NCBI GenBank assembly: GCA_965115825.1 | Contig: OZ220464.1 | Span: 1,860,001 to 1,924,000 of the forward strand | DNA length: 64,000 nucleotides | Source: Bin87 sp965115825 | GTDB lineage: Bacteria; Chloroflexota; Dehalococcoidia; Lucifugimonadales; UBA3495 | Reading direction: 5' to 3' | Shown: positions 43,590-51,656 of the stretch, piece by piece | Position numbering within the stretch: position 1 is the first letter of the stretch | How the letters are laid out: each line of letters begins with the position of its first letter | Made by a program: the position numbers and the translations under genes | The notes under the pieces: model-generated | The model's input: the letters and a program-made list of their open reading frames with translations, nothing else | What the model was told of the DNA's origin: nothing | Database searches by the model: none

Positions 43590-46307
43590 ATGGCACACTC
43601 GGAAAACCGCCCCCTTGACCAATACCGTTACGAAAGCGCTTCCCGCGTTGCCCTGGCTACGCAGGAAACCGCGCTGAACCTGGCGGAAGAGCAGCTGGCC
43701 GAAACGGAATACCGGCTGACCGAACCGCAATCCAACTGGCCTACCCTCAGCTGGCGCCGCAACCCGGACGCCGACAGCGGACGCTACGGCCGTCTCTGCA
43801 TCCACGACAAAGTTTCGCCGGCCGAGTTCATGTCCGGCTTGCTCAAAGAACTCAACGGAACCCAGGCCAACTGGTTCCACGACTTCAACAACCTGCCCGA
43901 AGGCGCCCACTACGAGCCCTATATCCACGACGGCGGCAACTGGTCCAACCGCCTCATCAAAAGCGCCGGACAGCGCGCCATGGCGTCCCTGCTGAACGAC
44001 GAACCCATGGCCGGCCAAGTTGACCTCATTTACATGGACCCACCCTACAACATCAACTTCCGCTCCAACTTCCAAGGGCTGATTGACGATACCAATACGG
44101 GAGACCAATGGCAAGATATCCCCTCCGACGTGCGGCAGGTCAAAGCGTTTCGCGACTCCTATCGGGACGGAGTCCACTCATATTTAGACCAGCTGCGAGT
44201 GCAGCTGATTCACGGGCGGGAACTGCTCAAGGACAGCGGCAGCTTCGTAATGCAAATCGGCCCCGACAACCTGCATTACGTTGCCGTGCTGATGAGCGAA
44301 GTCTTCGGACACGAAAACCACGTGGCGACAATTCCGTACCGAACCACTACGAATCCCAGCACAGGCACCTTACCAGAGGTAGGCAATTGGCTAGTTTGGT
44401 TTGCGAAAAGCAAACCAAACGCTAAATATCACCAACTACGTACCCCTATAGCTAACCGGACTGAGTTACTAAACCTTTGGGGACATCGGGCTAAGTACGA
44501 GACAGAAACAGGAGATGTACGGAACATTACGAAGGGGGAATTCCAAAACCCAGACACCATCCCCAGTACAGGAAGGCTGTACATAGCGGCGCCATGCTAT
44601 TCCGACCATAGTAGTGAAACAGGCCGAAGCCAAACGTTCTATCTACACATGGATGGCAAACCCTGCGCGCCGCACTCTTCAGCATGGGATTCTCATGTGT
44701 GCGATCCTTCCTGCGACAGAGCCAATAGCCTATGCCCGCTGGGCAAGAAATGCGGAGACAAATGCAGCGCCAATGCTTACCCGTGCCCCACGGGTAAGCA
44801 ATGGCGTGTAAGCCTACGCGGCTTACACGCCATTGCACAGCAAGGAAGACTAATCGCAGGACAAAATATCACGTGGAAAACCTACGAGGAAGAAGTCGCC
44901 GGCCCTGCGCTCAACGCAATGTGGACAAACGCCGGCCGGATAAACGACAAGCGCTACATTGTAGAAACACCGCCCGCCGTGCTGCAACGTATCCTGTTGA
45001 TGACCACCGACCCAGGCGATCTGGTGCTTGATCCCACGTGCGGCTCCGGAGCCATGCCGCTAATGGCGGAACGCTGGGGGCGTCGCTGGATTGCCATTGA
45101 CTCTTCAGCGGTATCCGTAGCCATCGCCCGCGAGCGCATCGCTACCGCAATCCACCCCTACCACCTGTTGCAGGATTCCGCCAAAGGCCACCGCCGTGAG
45201 CACGAATTGCATCAGGAGTTGCTGCCTGCCGACCGGAGGGCAGCCTTCCAGTCCAAGGCTCACTACCGGAACGACCCGGCGCAGGGTTTCGTCCTGGAAC
45301 GCCAATTGCGGGTATCCGCCGCCACGCTGGCCTACGGTTTCACGCCCGACGACGTAATTTATCACCCCGACCGCCCGGAGTTGGAGCAGGGCAAGCATCG
45401 CGTCAGCTCCGCGTTCACGGTGGAATCCGACCTGCCGTTCAGCGCAATACAGCCCAACTGTGGCGACGCCGGCGATGGACAGTACGGCATCGCCGACGCC
45501 GGCAGCCTGGAAACGATGCGCAATATGGAAGAAGCGCTGCTGACCAGCGGCATCAAGATACCCGGCTCCGACGGGAACCCCGGCAGAACCTATCGGGTGT
45601 CAGACCTGGAGTCCACGGTGGAAATCCCCGACGTTACTCACACCGGGCAAATCACCGGCGAAGACGGCGCGGCCAAAGACGCCGTTTTCTACATCTGTCG
45701 GGAAGACGAGGTAGCCGGCCCTTTCCAGAAACGCAACTTGAGCGTCGCGGCCCGCCATCGTCGCGTTCCCTACGCCTGCATCGTAGGTTTCGGGCACGAG
45801 GGCGATGCTAGTTCTCTGGAACGGTCGCAAGGCACCGTAACCATCCTCGAAGTAATGGCCAACCGCGACCTGATGATTCCCGACCTGCAACACAAGCGCG
45901 ACGACAACGCTTTTGTGGTAATCAGCGAACCCGACTTGGTGGTACACAATGAACCCGAAAACAAAATCAGTATCGAGGTACGCGGATTGACCACCTACAA
46001 CCCTGCCACCGGCCAGGTGGAACCTACCGGCGACCGGAGCATCGCGGCCATCATGACCGACACGGCATACGACCAGGAATCTTTCAAGGTTTGCTTGCTG
46101 AACCTAACCTTGCAAGGCCAGCAGGCAGACCGCAGACTTAAGCAAATCCGCGACGCCTTCCGCAGAGAGATTGACGATGGGAAGTGGCAGCGAATGCGGA
46201 GCAGCCGCACACTGCCTTTCAAAACACCGGCGGCAGGCGGCAAAGTGGCCGTAAAGGTCGTCGACCGAACCGGCGTCGAGCACATGAAGGTGCTGAACAT
46301 AGGGTAG
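43590..46307 (+). CDS. type III DNA methyltransferase Mod subunit
   Basis: The 905-residue protein has D150-P-P-Y-N (motif IV) before D481-P-T-C-G-S-G (motif I), the beta-class order of type III Mod enzymes. It methylates adenine and gives the system its specificity. The region between the motifs (about 250-470) is the target recognition domain. In this gene it is AT-richer than the flanks and carries a Cys-rich run (C-D-P-S-C-D ... C-P-L-G-K-K-C-G-D-K-C). It also has a long C-terminal part (about 500-905) with V-D-R-T-G-V-E-H, beyond the usual Mod length. The start at 43590 follows the Res stop. Confidence 0.9.
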   Translation: MAHSENRPLDQYRYESASRVALATQETALNLAEEQLAETEYRLTEPQSNWPTLSWRRNPDADSGRYGRLCIHDKVSPAEFMSGLLKELNGTQANWFHDFNNLPEGAHYEPYIHDGGNWSNRLIKSAGQRAMASLLNDEPMAGQVDLIYMDPPYNINFRSNFQGLIDDTNTGDQWQDIPSDVRQVKAFRDSYRDGVHSYLDQLRVQLIHGRELLKDSGSFVMQIGPDNLHYVAVLMSEVFGHENHVATIPYRTTTNPSTGTLPEVGNWLVWFAKSKPNAKYHQLRTPIANRTELLNLWGHRAKYETETGDVRNITKGEFQNPDTIPSTGRLYIAAPCYSDHSSETGRSQTFYLHMDGKPCAPHSSAWDSHVCDPSCDRANSLCPLGKKCGDKCSANAYPCPTGKQWRVSLRGLHAIAQQGRLIAGQNITWKTYEEEVAGPALNAMWTNAGRINDKRYIVETPPAVLQRILLMTTDPGDLVLDPTCGSGAMPLMAERWGRRWIAIDSSAVSVAIARERIATAIHPYHLLQDSAKGHRREHELHQELLPADRRAAFQSKAHYRNDPAQGFVLERQLRVSAATLAYGFTPDDVIYHPDRPELEQGKHRVSSAFTVESDLPFSAIQPNCGDAGDGQYGIADAGSLETMRNMEEALLTSGIKIPGSDGNPGRTYRVSDLESTVEIPDVTHTGQITGEDGAAKDAVFYICREDEVAGPFQKRNLSVAARHRRVPYACIVGFGHEGDASSLERSQGTVTILEVMANRDLMIPDLQHKRDDNAFVVISEPDLVVHNEPENKISIEVRGLTTYNPATGQVEPTGDRSIAAIMTDTAYDQESFKVCLLNLTLQGQQADRRLKQIRDAFRREIDDGKWQRMRSSRTLPFKTPAAGGKVAVKVVDRTGVEHMKVLNIG
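44774..44836 (+). repeat. two overlapping perfect hairpins inside the mod gene
   Basis: Stem 1 is 11 bp (tgcttacccgt, 44774-44784, with its complement 44790-44800). Stem 2 is 17 bp (gcaatggcgtgtaagcc, 44798-44814, with its complement 44820-44836). Both have 5-base loops. They share 44798-44800, so only one can fully form at a time. Confidence 0.9.
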
Positions 46308-46359
46308 CGGCCATCGTCGCAGGTCAGTACACCACATCTAACCTGCGTAGGAGCGCTCC

Positions 46360-49300
46360 ATGAAAATAGCCGGCGTCGACTTCCCTGAACAACTGCTGAA
46401 CGCCTTGCGGGACGGCCGCCTGGTGGTTTTCGCCGGCGCCGGCGTATCAATGGGCGCGCCGGCTCATCTGCCAAGCTTCCGCCGGCTGGCGGAGAAGGTA
46501 GCCGATGGCACAGGACAGTTCATCGGAAACGACGAACCTGAAGATAGGTTCCTGGGGCGTCTGAAAGACCGCGGCACAGATGTGCACCGTATCGCCGCTG
46601 ATGTTCTGCAACCGGATGCGTCCAAACCAACGGAACTACACCGCAACCTGCTCCGGCTGTATCGCGCGTCGGACGATGTGCGAATAGTCACCACCAACTT
46701 TGACCGGCTGTTTGAGCAGTCTGCCGCCGCGCTGTTTCACTCAGATCCCCAACTTTTCCAGGGACCGGCATTGCCGCTGGGCAATCGCTTTCAGGGTATC
46801 GCACACCTTCACGGCTCAGTAGCAAAGCCGGAGGAAATGGTTCTCACACATCGTGACTTCGGACGCGCTTACTTGACCGAATCGGACGGCTGGGCGCGGC
46901 GGTTCCTGGTCGACCTCTTCACAAACTATACGGTGTTGTTCGTAGGCTACAGCCACAGCGACACCATAATGACCTACCTGACGCCGGCGCTGCCGCCGGA
47001 CGCTGCACTTTTCGCTATGATCGATGATCATAGCGACCAGCCGGAACGGTGGCGACGATTAGGTATACAGCCAATAGTGTTCCACCAGGAAAACGCTAAC
47101 GACTTCCGCGGGTTAAACGCCGCGATAAAGGGCCTTGCTGACTACGCAAGGTGGGACATCCTGGACTGGCAGCAAGAGATAAGCGCAATAGCAGGCGGAC
47201 ATCCGCCCATTGACGACGAAAGTTCCTACGTCATCGAGCAAGCCTTGGCGCATCCAGACCTTACACGCTTTTTCGTTGAAGCAGCGACATTGCCTGAATG
47301 GCTTGATTGGCTGGAACGCCGAAAGCGCTTGGACGCTTTGTTTCGCGAAGAAAAGCTGAACCAAACAGACCGGCAACTCTCGTTCTGGCTCACCCGCAAT
47401 TTCGCAATCCGATACTTCGACAGAGTATTCTCCCTGATTGAGCGACACTCAGAGATGGTAAACCCTTGGCTGTGGGTCTCGTTATGTCATTGCCTAAGCC
47501 AAAAAAACGACGCAGAATTGGATGCGTCGACCCTCACCAAATGGGTTCATTTCCTGATGATTTCGGTCCCGCCATACAGCCACTCTCTCCATGTAGACAT
47601 GAGGTTACACAGATTGGCCGAAGCCTGCGCCGACCACGGCGCGCTCCAAAGCCTATTGCTGGTCTACGATGCAATAACGGCGAGGCAAAATCCAGTACGC
47701 TATAGTAGTGCAGAACAGACATACTCAGGCCAGCGGGATTTAATGAATCAATATAATATGCAGATCCTCTGGCAAAATTGTCTCCAACCTCACTTGCCAG
47801 AGGTCGCCTACTCGTTGCTTGAGCGTACTACGATGCGACTGGAAGAACGCCACGCATTGATGCAAACTTGGGGGTATGCAGAAGGCCATTACGGAACGGA
47901 CAGTTACAGACGGACGGCTATCGAACTGCATTCGCAGGACGAATACCCTAAATGCAGCAGCGGTATCGATGCTTTGATTAACGTAGCCCGCGACTGTTTG
48001 GAATGGATGGCGGCGAACGATCCGAGATACATTAGCAATTGGTGCGACCGCTTCGTAGGTTCTACTGCTCCTCTGTTGCGGAGATTGGCAATTCATGCTG
48101 TGTCGGCCCGTCGAGACCTGTCCGCCGACGATAAAATCGCGTGGCTGCTGCAACGTTACGACGTGAATGAAGCCGAGGCCCAACACGAGATATTCCGAAC
48201 CGCTGCCGCCGCATATCCGCAAACAGGAGCTCATCAGCGCACGGCCCTCATTACAGCGATTTCCGAATACCAAGTGCCTGAAACAGGCTACTACCACCCT
48301 CTTTCGCCGAAGCGCCGCCGGTCGGCATACCACCATTTCAGTTGGTTCCATGGGTTGACTACTGCTGCGCCGGACTGTGCAATAGCCAAAGCAGCACTGG
48401 ACGGCGTGTGGGGACAGTACCCGGAATTCGCTCCCACAGAACACCCTGGCCCTAACCTCTGGACACACGCAAGTCCTTGGGTAGGGATTGCCGAAACACT
48501 GTTGGAAAAATCTGCGGCAGAAGCCTTGCCAAACCTGTTAGAGGCACTACAAACGGCAGAACCGCATGAGCGTGGGGATATACTGACCGCAGTCAGCAAA
48601 GCGGCCCAAGAAAATCTAAGTTGGGGTCTCAACCTGGCCGACGCCTTAGCAGAATCCGGAACGTGGGATTCAGAATTGTGGCGCAGCCTGATTAACGCTT
48701 GGGCGACGGAAGAGATCGATGAAGACAATGCGGAACGACTGCTATCGCACCTGTCGGTCGGAAAGATGCACCATCATTACCCGCATGAAATCGCCAATGC
48801 TCTACGCAACCTGGCGCAAAACGCCAAAGACACAGACCCAATAGAGTGGCTAGAACAAGCCAATCAAATAGCCACCGCGCTACGCCAACACGTTGCCGAG
48901 CAGGAACGTCCTGCCATCACGATATACGCGGGCGGAAGCCCGCAGTACGTTAGCTGGCTGGACAGAGCTATCAACCACGCATCCGGCCAACTGGCCCTGT
49001 TTTGGATCAACAGCATCAGGCTGTGGAAGCGGCAGAACCCCGACTCGCAAGCCCTCAACGGCACATACCGGAGTGCGTTAGACGACATAGTCAGCCAATC
49101 AGGGATTAGCGGACAATTTGGTCGCACCGTGCTTGCCGGCCACCTCCATTTCTTTCTTGCTGTCGATGAGACGTGGACGCTGGATAGACTGCTGCCCTTC
49201 TTCGACGCTGCGCATGAAGACTTCCAGTGCGCTTGGGACGGCTTTTTAGTCTGGGGGCGGTTGTCCCCACTGACCGCCAAGCACATACGCGCAAGCATGA

Positions 49301-49914
49301 TCAAAGCGCTCCCGAAGGCTGTCAACACATTTGATGACCGTATGATAGAACGCTTCACTCACTTCTACGTTGAGGAGATACGCCTGATCATCCAAGACGC
49401 CAACGACAAGCTGATAACCGAGTTTGTCAACCACGCAGGCCCGAAGGCAAAATGCCAATTTGCGCAAGAAATCTGGATTAGATTAGAAAAACTGGACGAA
49501 ACTGTACAGCTGGAATGGTGGAACGGTTGGCTCAAGGATTATTGGCGCAATCGGTTGAAGGGCGTACCTGTTGGACTTGATGCAGGAGAAGTAGATTACA
49601 TGTTGGCCTGGCCACCATGCCTGCCGGGAGCGTTCCCGGAAGCGGTGGACCTGGCAATACAGATGCTCTCAACGATCAATGACGACTTCTCCATGTCGGA
49701 CACCGTTCCGCTGAACCTCATCAGAAAGAGCGATTTGGCAAATCGCTACCCTACCGAAGTAGCACGCTTCCTAATACGTATAGAGCACTTTGCTTCAGAA
49801 CCATTGTGGTGGCTATCTGCTCACGAAGTGGTCGACACGCTATTGTCAAAGCAACTCCCCAAAGATGTTGAACGAAGTTTGCGCGCGCTGAAAGCCAAGC
49901 ACGGCCCGCTTTAG
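46360..49914 (+). CDS. SIR2-like giant defence protein (DUF4020-like C-terminus)
   Basis: The 1184-residue product starts with a SIR2-like Rossmann domain: F-A-G-A-G-V-S (G26-V-S30), T-N-F-D-R-L-F near residue 111, H-L-H-G-S near 149, and L-F-V-G-Y-S-H-S-D near 193. The rest is a long helical region; parts such as Y-V-S-W-L-D-R-A-I-N-H-A-S-G-Q-L-A-L-F-W near residue 865 resemble DUF4020. SIR2 domains in defence proteins degrade NAD+ to stop infected cells, while the long region senses the trigger. The start has AGGAGCG upstream and lies 52 bases after mod, so it probably belongs to the same operon. Confidence 0.85.
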   Translation: MKIAGVDFPEQLLNALRDGRLVVFAGAGVSMGAPAHLPSFRRLAEKVADGTGQFIGNDEPEDRFLGRLKDRGTDVHRIAADVLQPDASKPTELHRNLLRLYRASDDVRIVTTNFDRLFEQSAAALFHSDPQLFQGPALPLGNRFQGIAHLHGSVAKPEEMVLTHRDFGRAYLTESDGWARRFLVDLFTNYTVLFVGYSHSDTIMTYLTPALPPDAALFAMIDDHSDQPERWRRLGIQPIVFHQENANDFRGLNAAIKGLADYARWDILDWQQEISAIAGGHPPIDDESSYVIEQALAHPDLTRFFVEAATLPEWLDWLERRKRLDALFREEKLNQTDRQLSFWLTRNFAIRYFDRVFSLIERHSEMVNPWLWVSLCHCLSQKNDAELDASTLTKWVHFLMISVPPYSHSLHVDMRLHRLAEACADHGALQSLLLVYDAITARQNPVRYSSAEQTYSGQRDLMNQYNMQILWQNCLQPHLPEVAYSLLERTTMRLEERHALMQTWGYAEGHYGTDSYRRTAIELHSQDEYPKCSSGIDALINVARDCLEWMAANDPRYISNWCDRFVGSTAPLLRRLAIHAVSARRDLSADDKIAWLLQRYDVNEAEAQHEIFRTAAAAYPQTGAHQRTALITAISEYQVPETGYYHPLSPKRRRSAYHHFSWFHGLTTAAPDCAIAKAALDGVWGQYPEFAPTEHPGPNLWTHASPWVGIAETLLEKSAAEALPNLLEALQTAEPHERGDILTAVSKAAQENLSWGLNLADALAESGTWDSELWRSLINAWATEEIDEDNAERLLSHLSVGKMHHHYPHEIANALRNLAQNAKDTDPIEWLEQANQIATALRQHVAEQERPAITIYAGGSPQYVSWLDRAINHASGQLALFWINSIRLWKRQNPDSQALNGTYRSALDDIVSQSGISGQFGRTVLAGHLHFFLAVDETWTLDRLLPFFDAAHEDFQCAWDGFLVWGRLSPLTAKHIRASMIKALPKAVNTFDDRMIERFTHFYVEEIRLIIQDANDKLITEFVNHAGPKAKCQFAQEIWIRLEKLDETVQLEWWNGWLKDYWRNRLKGVPVGLDAGEVDYMLAWPPCLPGAFPEAVDLAIQMLSTINDDFSMSDTVPLNLIRKSDLANRYPTEVARFLIRIEHFASEPLWWLSAHEVVDTLLSKQLPKDVERSLRALKAKHGPL

Positions 49915-50600
49915 GAGCACAAATTCTGCCCGAATGAAGATTGCCGGAACGCAAGAGACGCGCCCGCCGTATCGCAAGCAGTCAAGACGCAGCCGCAACG
50001 GAATGGAGTACTTGAAGTCAACGCGAGGCGCCACAGCCCCCGTATCAACCGGGAAACTGACAGGCCGAACACCTTCAGCAACGCAGGGTTCCGCATCATC
50101 GAATTGGTACATCGCCGGCGTCCCGATAAACGCAAAGCCGCAGCGGAAATGCCGCCATGCCGATGAACGGAAATCGTCGTTAATATGAACGTATTCCGTA
50201 GCCGCTCATGCGATCTCAGAGTTTCGCAATTTTCTCGTATGAGGACGAGTAGCGCCGGCGGCCGCGTGTAGGCAAACTACCGAACAGTCAGGGGACAGCA
50301 CGGAAGCGGCCAACGGCGAAAACGAGTCGAACCGGCGTGAAAACCCATGCAGTAGTCGGCTACGAGCCGACGTAATTGGGCCGGGGCTGCGACCACTCAG
50401 CAAGGAGGGCAGAGACACGGCTGTGAGAAAAAACTTCGTCGCTATTCCGCCGCTGGGGGATTACACAAGCCGGCGCAGCTGTGCTATCATTTGGAAAGGG
50501 AATTACAGCTACGCGGCTATCGCACCCGTCAGATGACCGCTGAGTGGCAGCTCGTGCTCCGCCACCTCCATACGGGACCACTGAGAAAAAGGATGAAACC
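49915..50600. other. non-coding interval containing repeat copy B
   Basis: About 690 bases between the SIR2 gene and the first MNT-HEPN gene. It contains the dispersed repeat at 50234-50266 and a short hairpin (gtcggct/agccgac, near 50356-50372). A frame ending N-T-F-S-N-A-G-F-R-I-I-E-L-V-H may be a scrap of an SUMF1-like protein. No supportable gene. Confidence 0.5.
50234..50266 (+). repeat. 33-base dispersed repeat, copy B
   Basis: It matches 39208-39240 with one base change (a to g) and includes the same hairpin ctcgtatgaggacgag. Flanking sequences do not match, so the unit is discrete. Confidence 0.8.
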
Positions 50601-51554
50601 ATGACTGCCATGACCACTTCGACACCTGCCGGGCACAAAGAAGGTTCACACCCGGATAACAACAGAACAAGCCTGTTAAATAAGTGCCCCAGCTATGCCA
50701 CTGGCAATTCCACAAAGAAGCATCAAGCACAACGCTATTCATTAGCAGAAAGACGAGATCTCTGCGACCCCAGAGCCCTCAGAATAGCCAGCGCATTACG
50801 TGAAGTCGCCGGAGCAGAGGCAGCTATCTTGTTCGGCTCCCGGGCCCGTGGCGACCATCGGCTGGACTCAGACGTGGACATCCTCCTCATCAGCGATAAT
50901 CCGCCGCCAGAGAGAACCATGCGCCAGCTTGAAGAAATAGCTTCAATCGCCCAAAAGATGGCCATACCGGAAGCCGGCGGAGTGGACATCGGCTGCATGA
51001 CGCCCGAAGAATTCCACAAGAAACGCCCGATGCTGAACAGCTTGCCCCACCGGATTGCAAAGGACGGAGTACCAGCAATGCCAGGAGAAAACACAGGCTA
51101 CGGAAATGAATACGCCTATGACGCCGAGGAAGAAGAAAACTACATAGACTGGCAAGATGTCCAGGACCGTCTTGACGAAGCGATGGATAGCGTCAAAGAC
51201 TTGCAACACCAAATGGACGACAACGGCATGGTTCACACCAGCGACAGAAACTTCGGCTATATGGCGCAAAGGTCGCTGGAATGCTCCTACAAAGCGGTAT
51301 TGGGATCCCACGGGATCGAGTACCCCGCTAGTGGCAACGACGGACACAACCTCCGCAAACTGGTCGAACTAATGAGAGATCAATTCGGCTCTCCTGTACC
51401 GGGAGAACAATACATCTATCTGACTGAATTTGGCGGAGCCGCATGGTACGCCCATGAGCACCGTTCTCTCGACAAGCCAGTACTGGCTCGCGAATTACCG
51501 GAAGCGGTACAGAGCATCATAGCCCTAAAAAAGGCCCCCCCTGTGGGCTGTTGA
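50601..51554 (+). CDS. MNT-HEPN fusion protein 1
   Basis: The 317-residue protein joins an MNT nucleotidyltransferase to a HEPN domain. G79-S-R-A-R-G-D-H-R-L-D-S-D91-V-D93 is the complete G-S-x-x-R-G-x-x-x-x-x-S-D-x-D motif with both catalytic Asp. The C-terminal part (from about 175) has E-E-E-N-Y-I-D-W, V-Q-D-R-L-D-E-A-M and M-A-Q-R-S-L-E-C-S-Y-K-A-V-L, the helical HEPN pattern. In two-gene modules MNT AMPylates and silences the HEPN RNase toxin. The first 60 residues are a polar tail with no motif. AAGGATG precedes the ATG (50601). The canonical R-x4-6-H is not clear, so RNase activity is uncertain. Confidence 0.8.
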   Translation: MTAMTTSTPAGHKEGSHPDNNRTSLLNKCPSYATGNSTKKHQAQRYSLAERRDLCDPRALRIASALREVAGAEAAILFGSRARGDHRLDSDVDILLISDNPPPERTMRQLEEIASIAQKMAIPEAGGVDIGCMTPEEFHKKRPMLNSLPHRIAKDGVPAMPGENTGYGNEYAYDAEEEENYIDWQDVQDRLDEAMDSVKDLQHQMDDNGMVHTSDRNFGYMAQRSLECSYKAVLGSHGIEYPASGNDGHNLRKLVELMRDQFGSPVPGEQYIYLTEFGGAAWYAHEHRSLDKPVLARELPEAVQSIIALKKAPPVGC

Positions 51555-51656
51555 TGAATACAGACTAAAGCAACAAAAGGAATTATAGCGAATTCCACCC
51601 AGGAAAGCCGACACCCAATCAGAAACTTGGATCCTATACAAACCCAAGGAGACACC

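Noticed and set aside
49934..50188. 84-codon ORF after the SIR2 gene, or an SUMF1/FGE-like fragment in another frame
   Set aside because: The short N-A-G-F-R-I-I phrase is too little to assign, and no start or extended domain is found.
39208..50266. A CRISPR array or hammerhead ribozyme made of the 33-base repeats
   Set aside because: There are only two copies 11 kb apart, and the hammerhead core (CTGATGA...GAAA) is absent.
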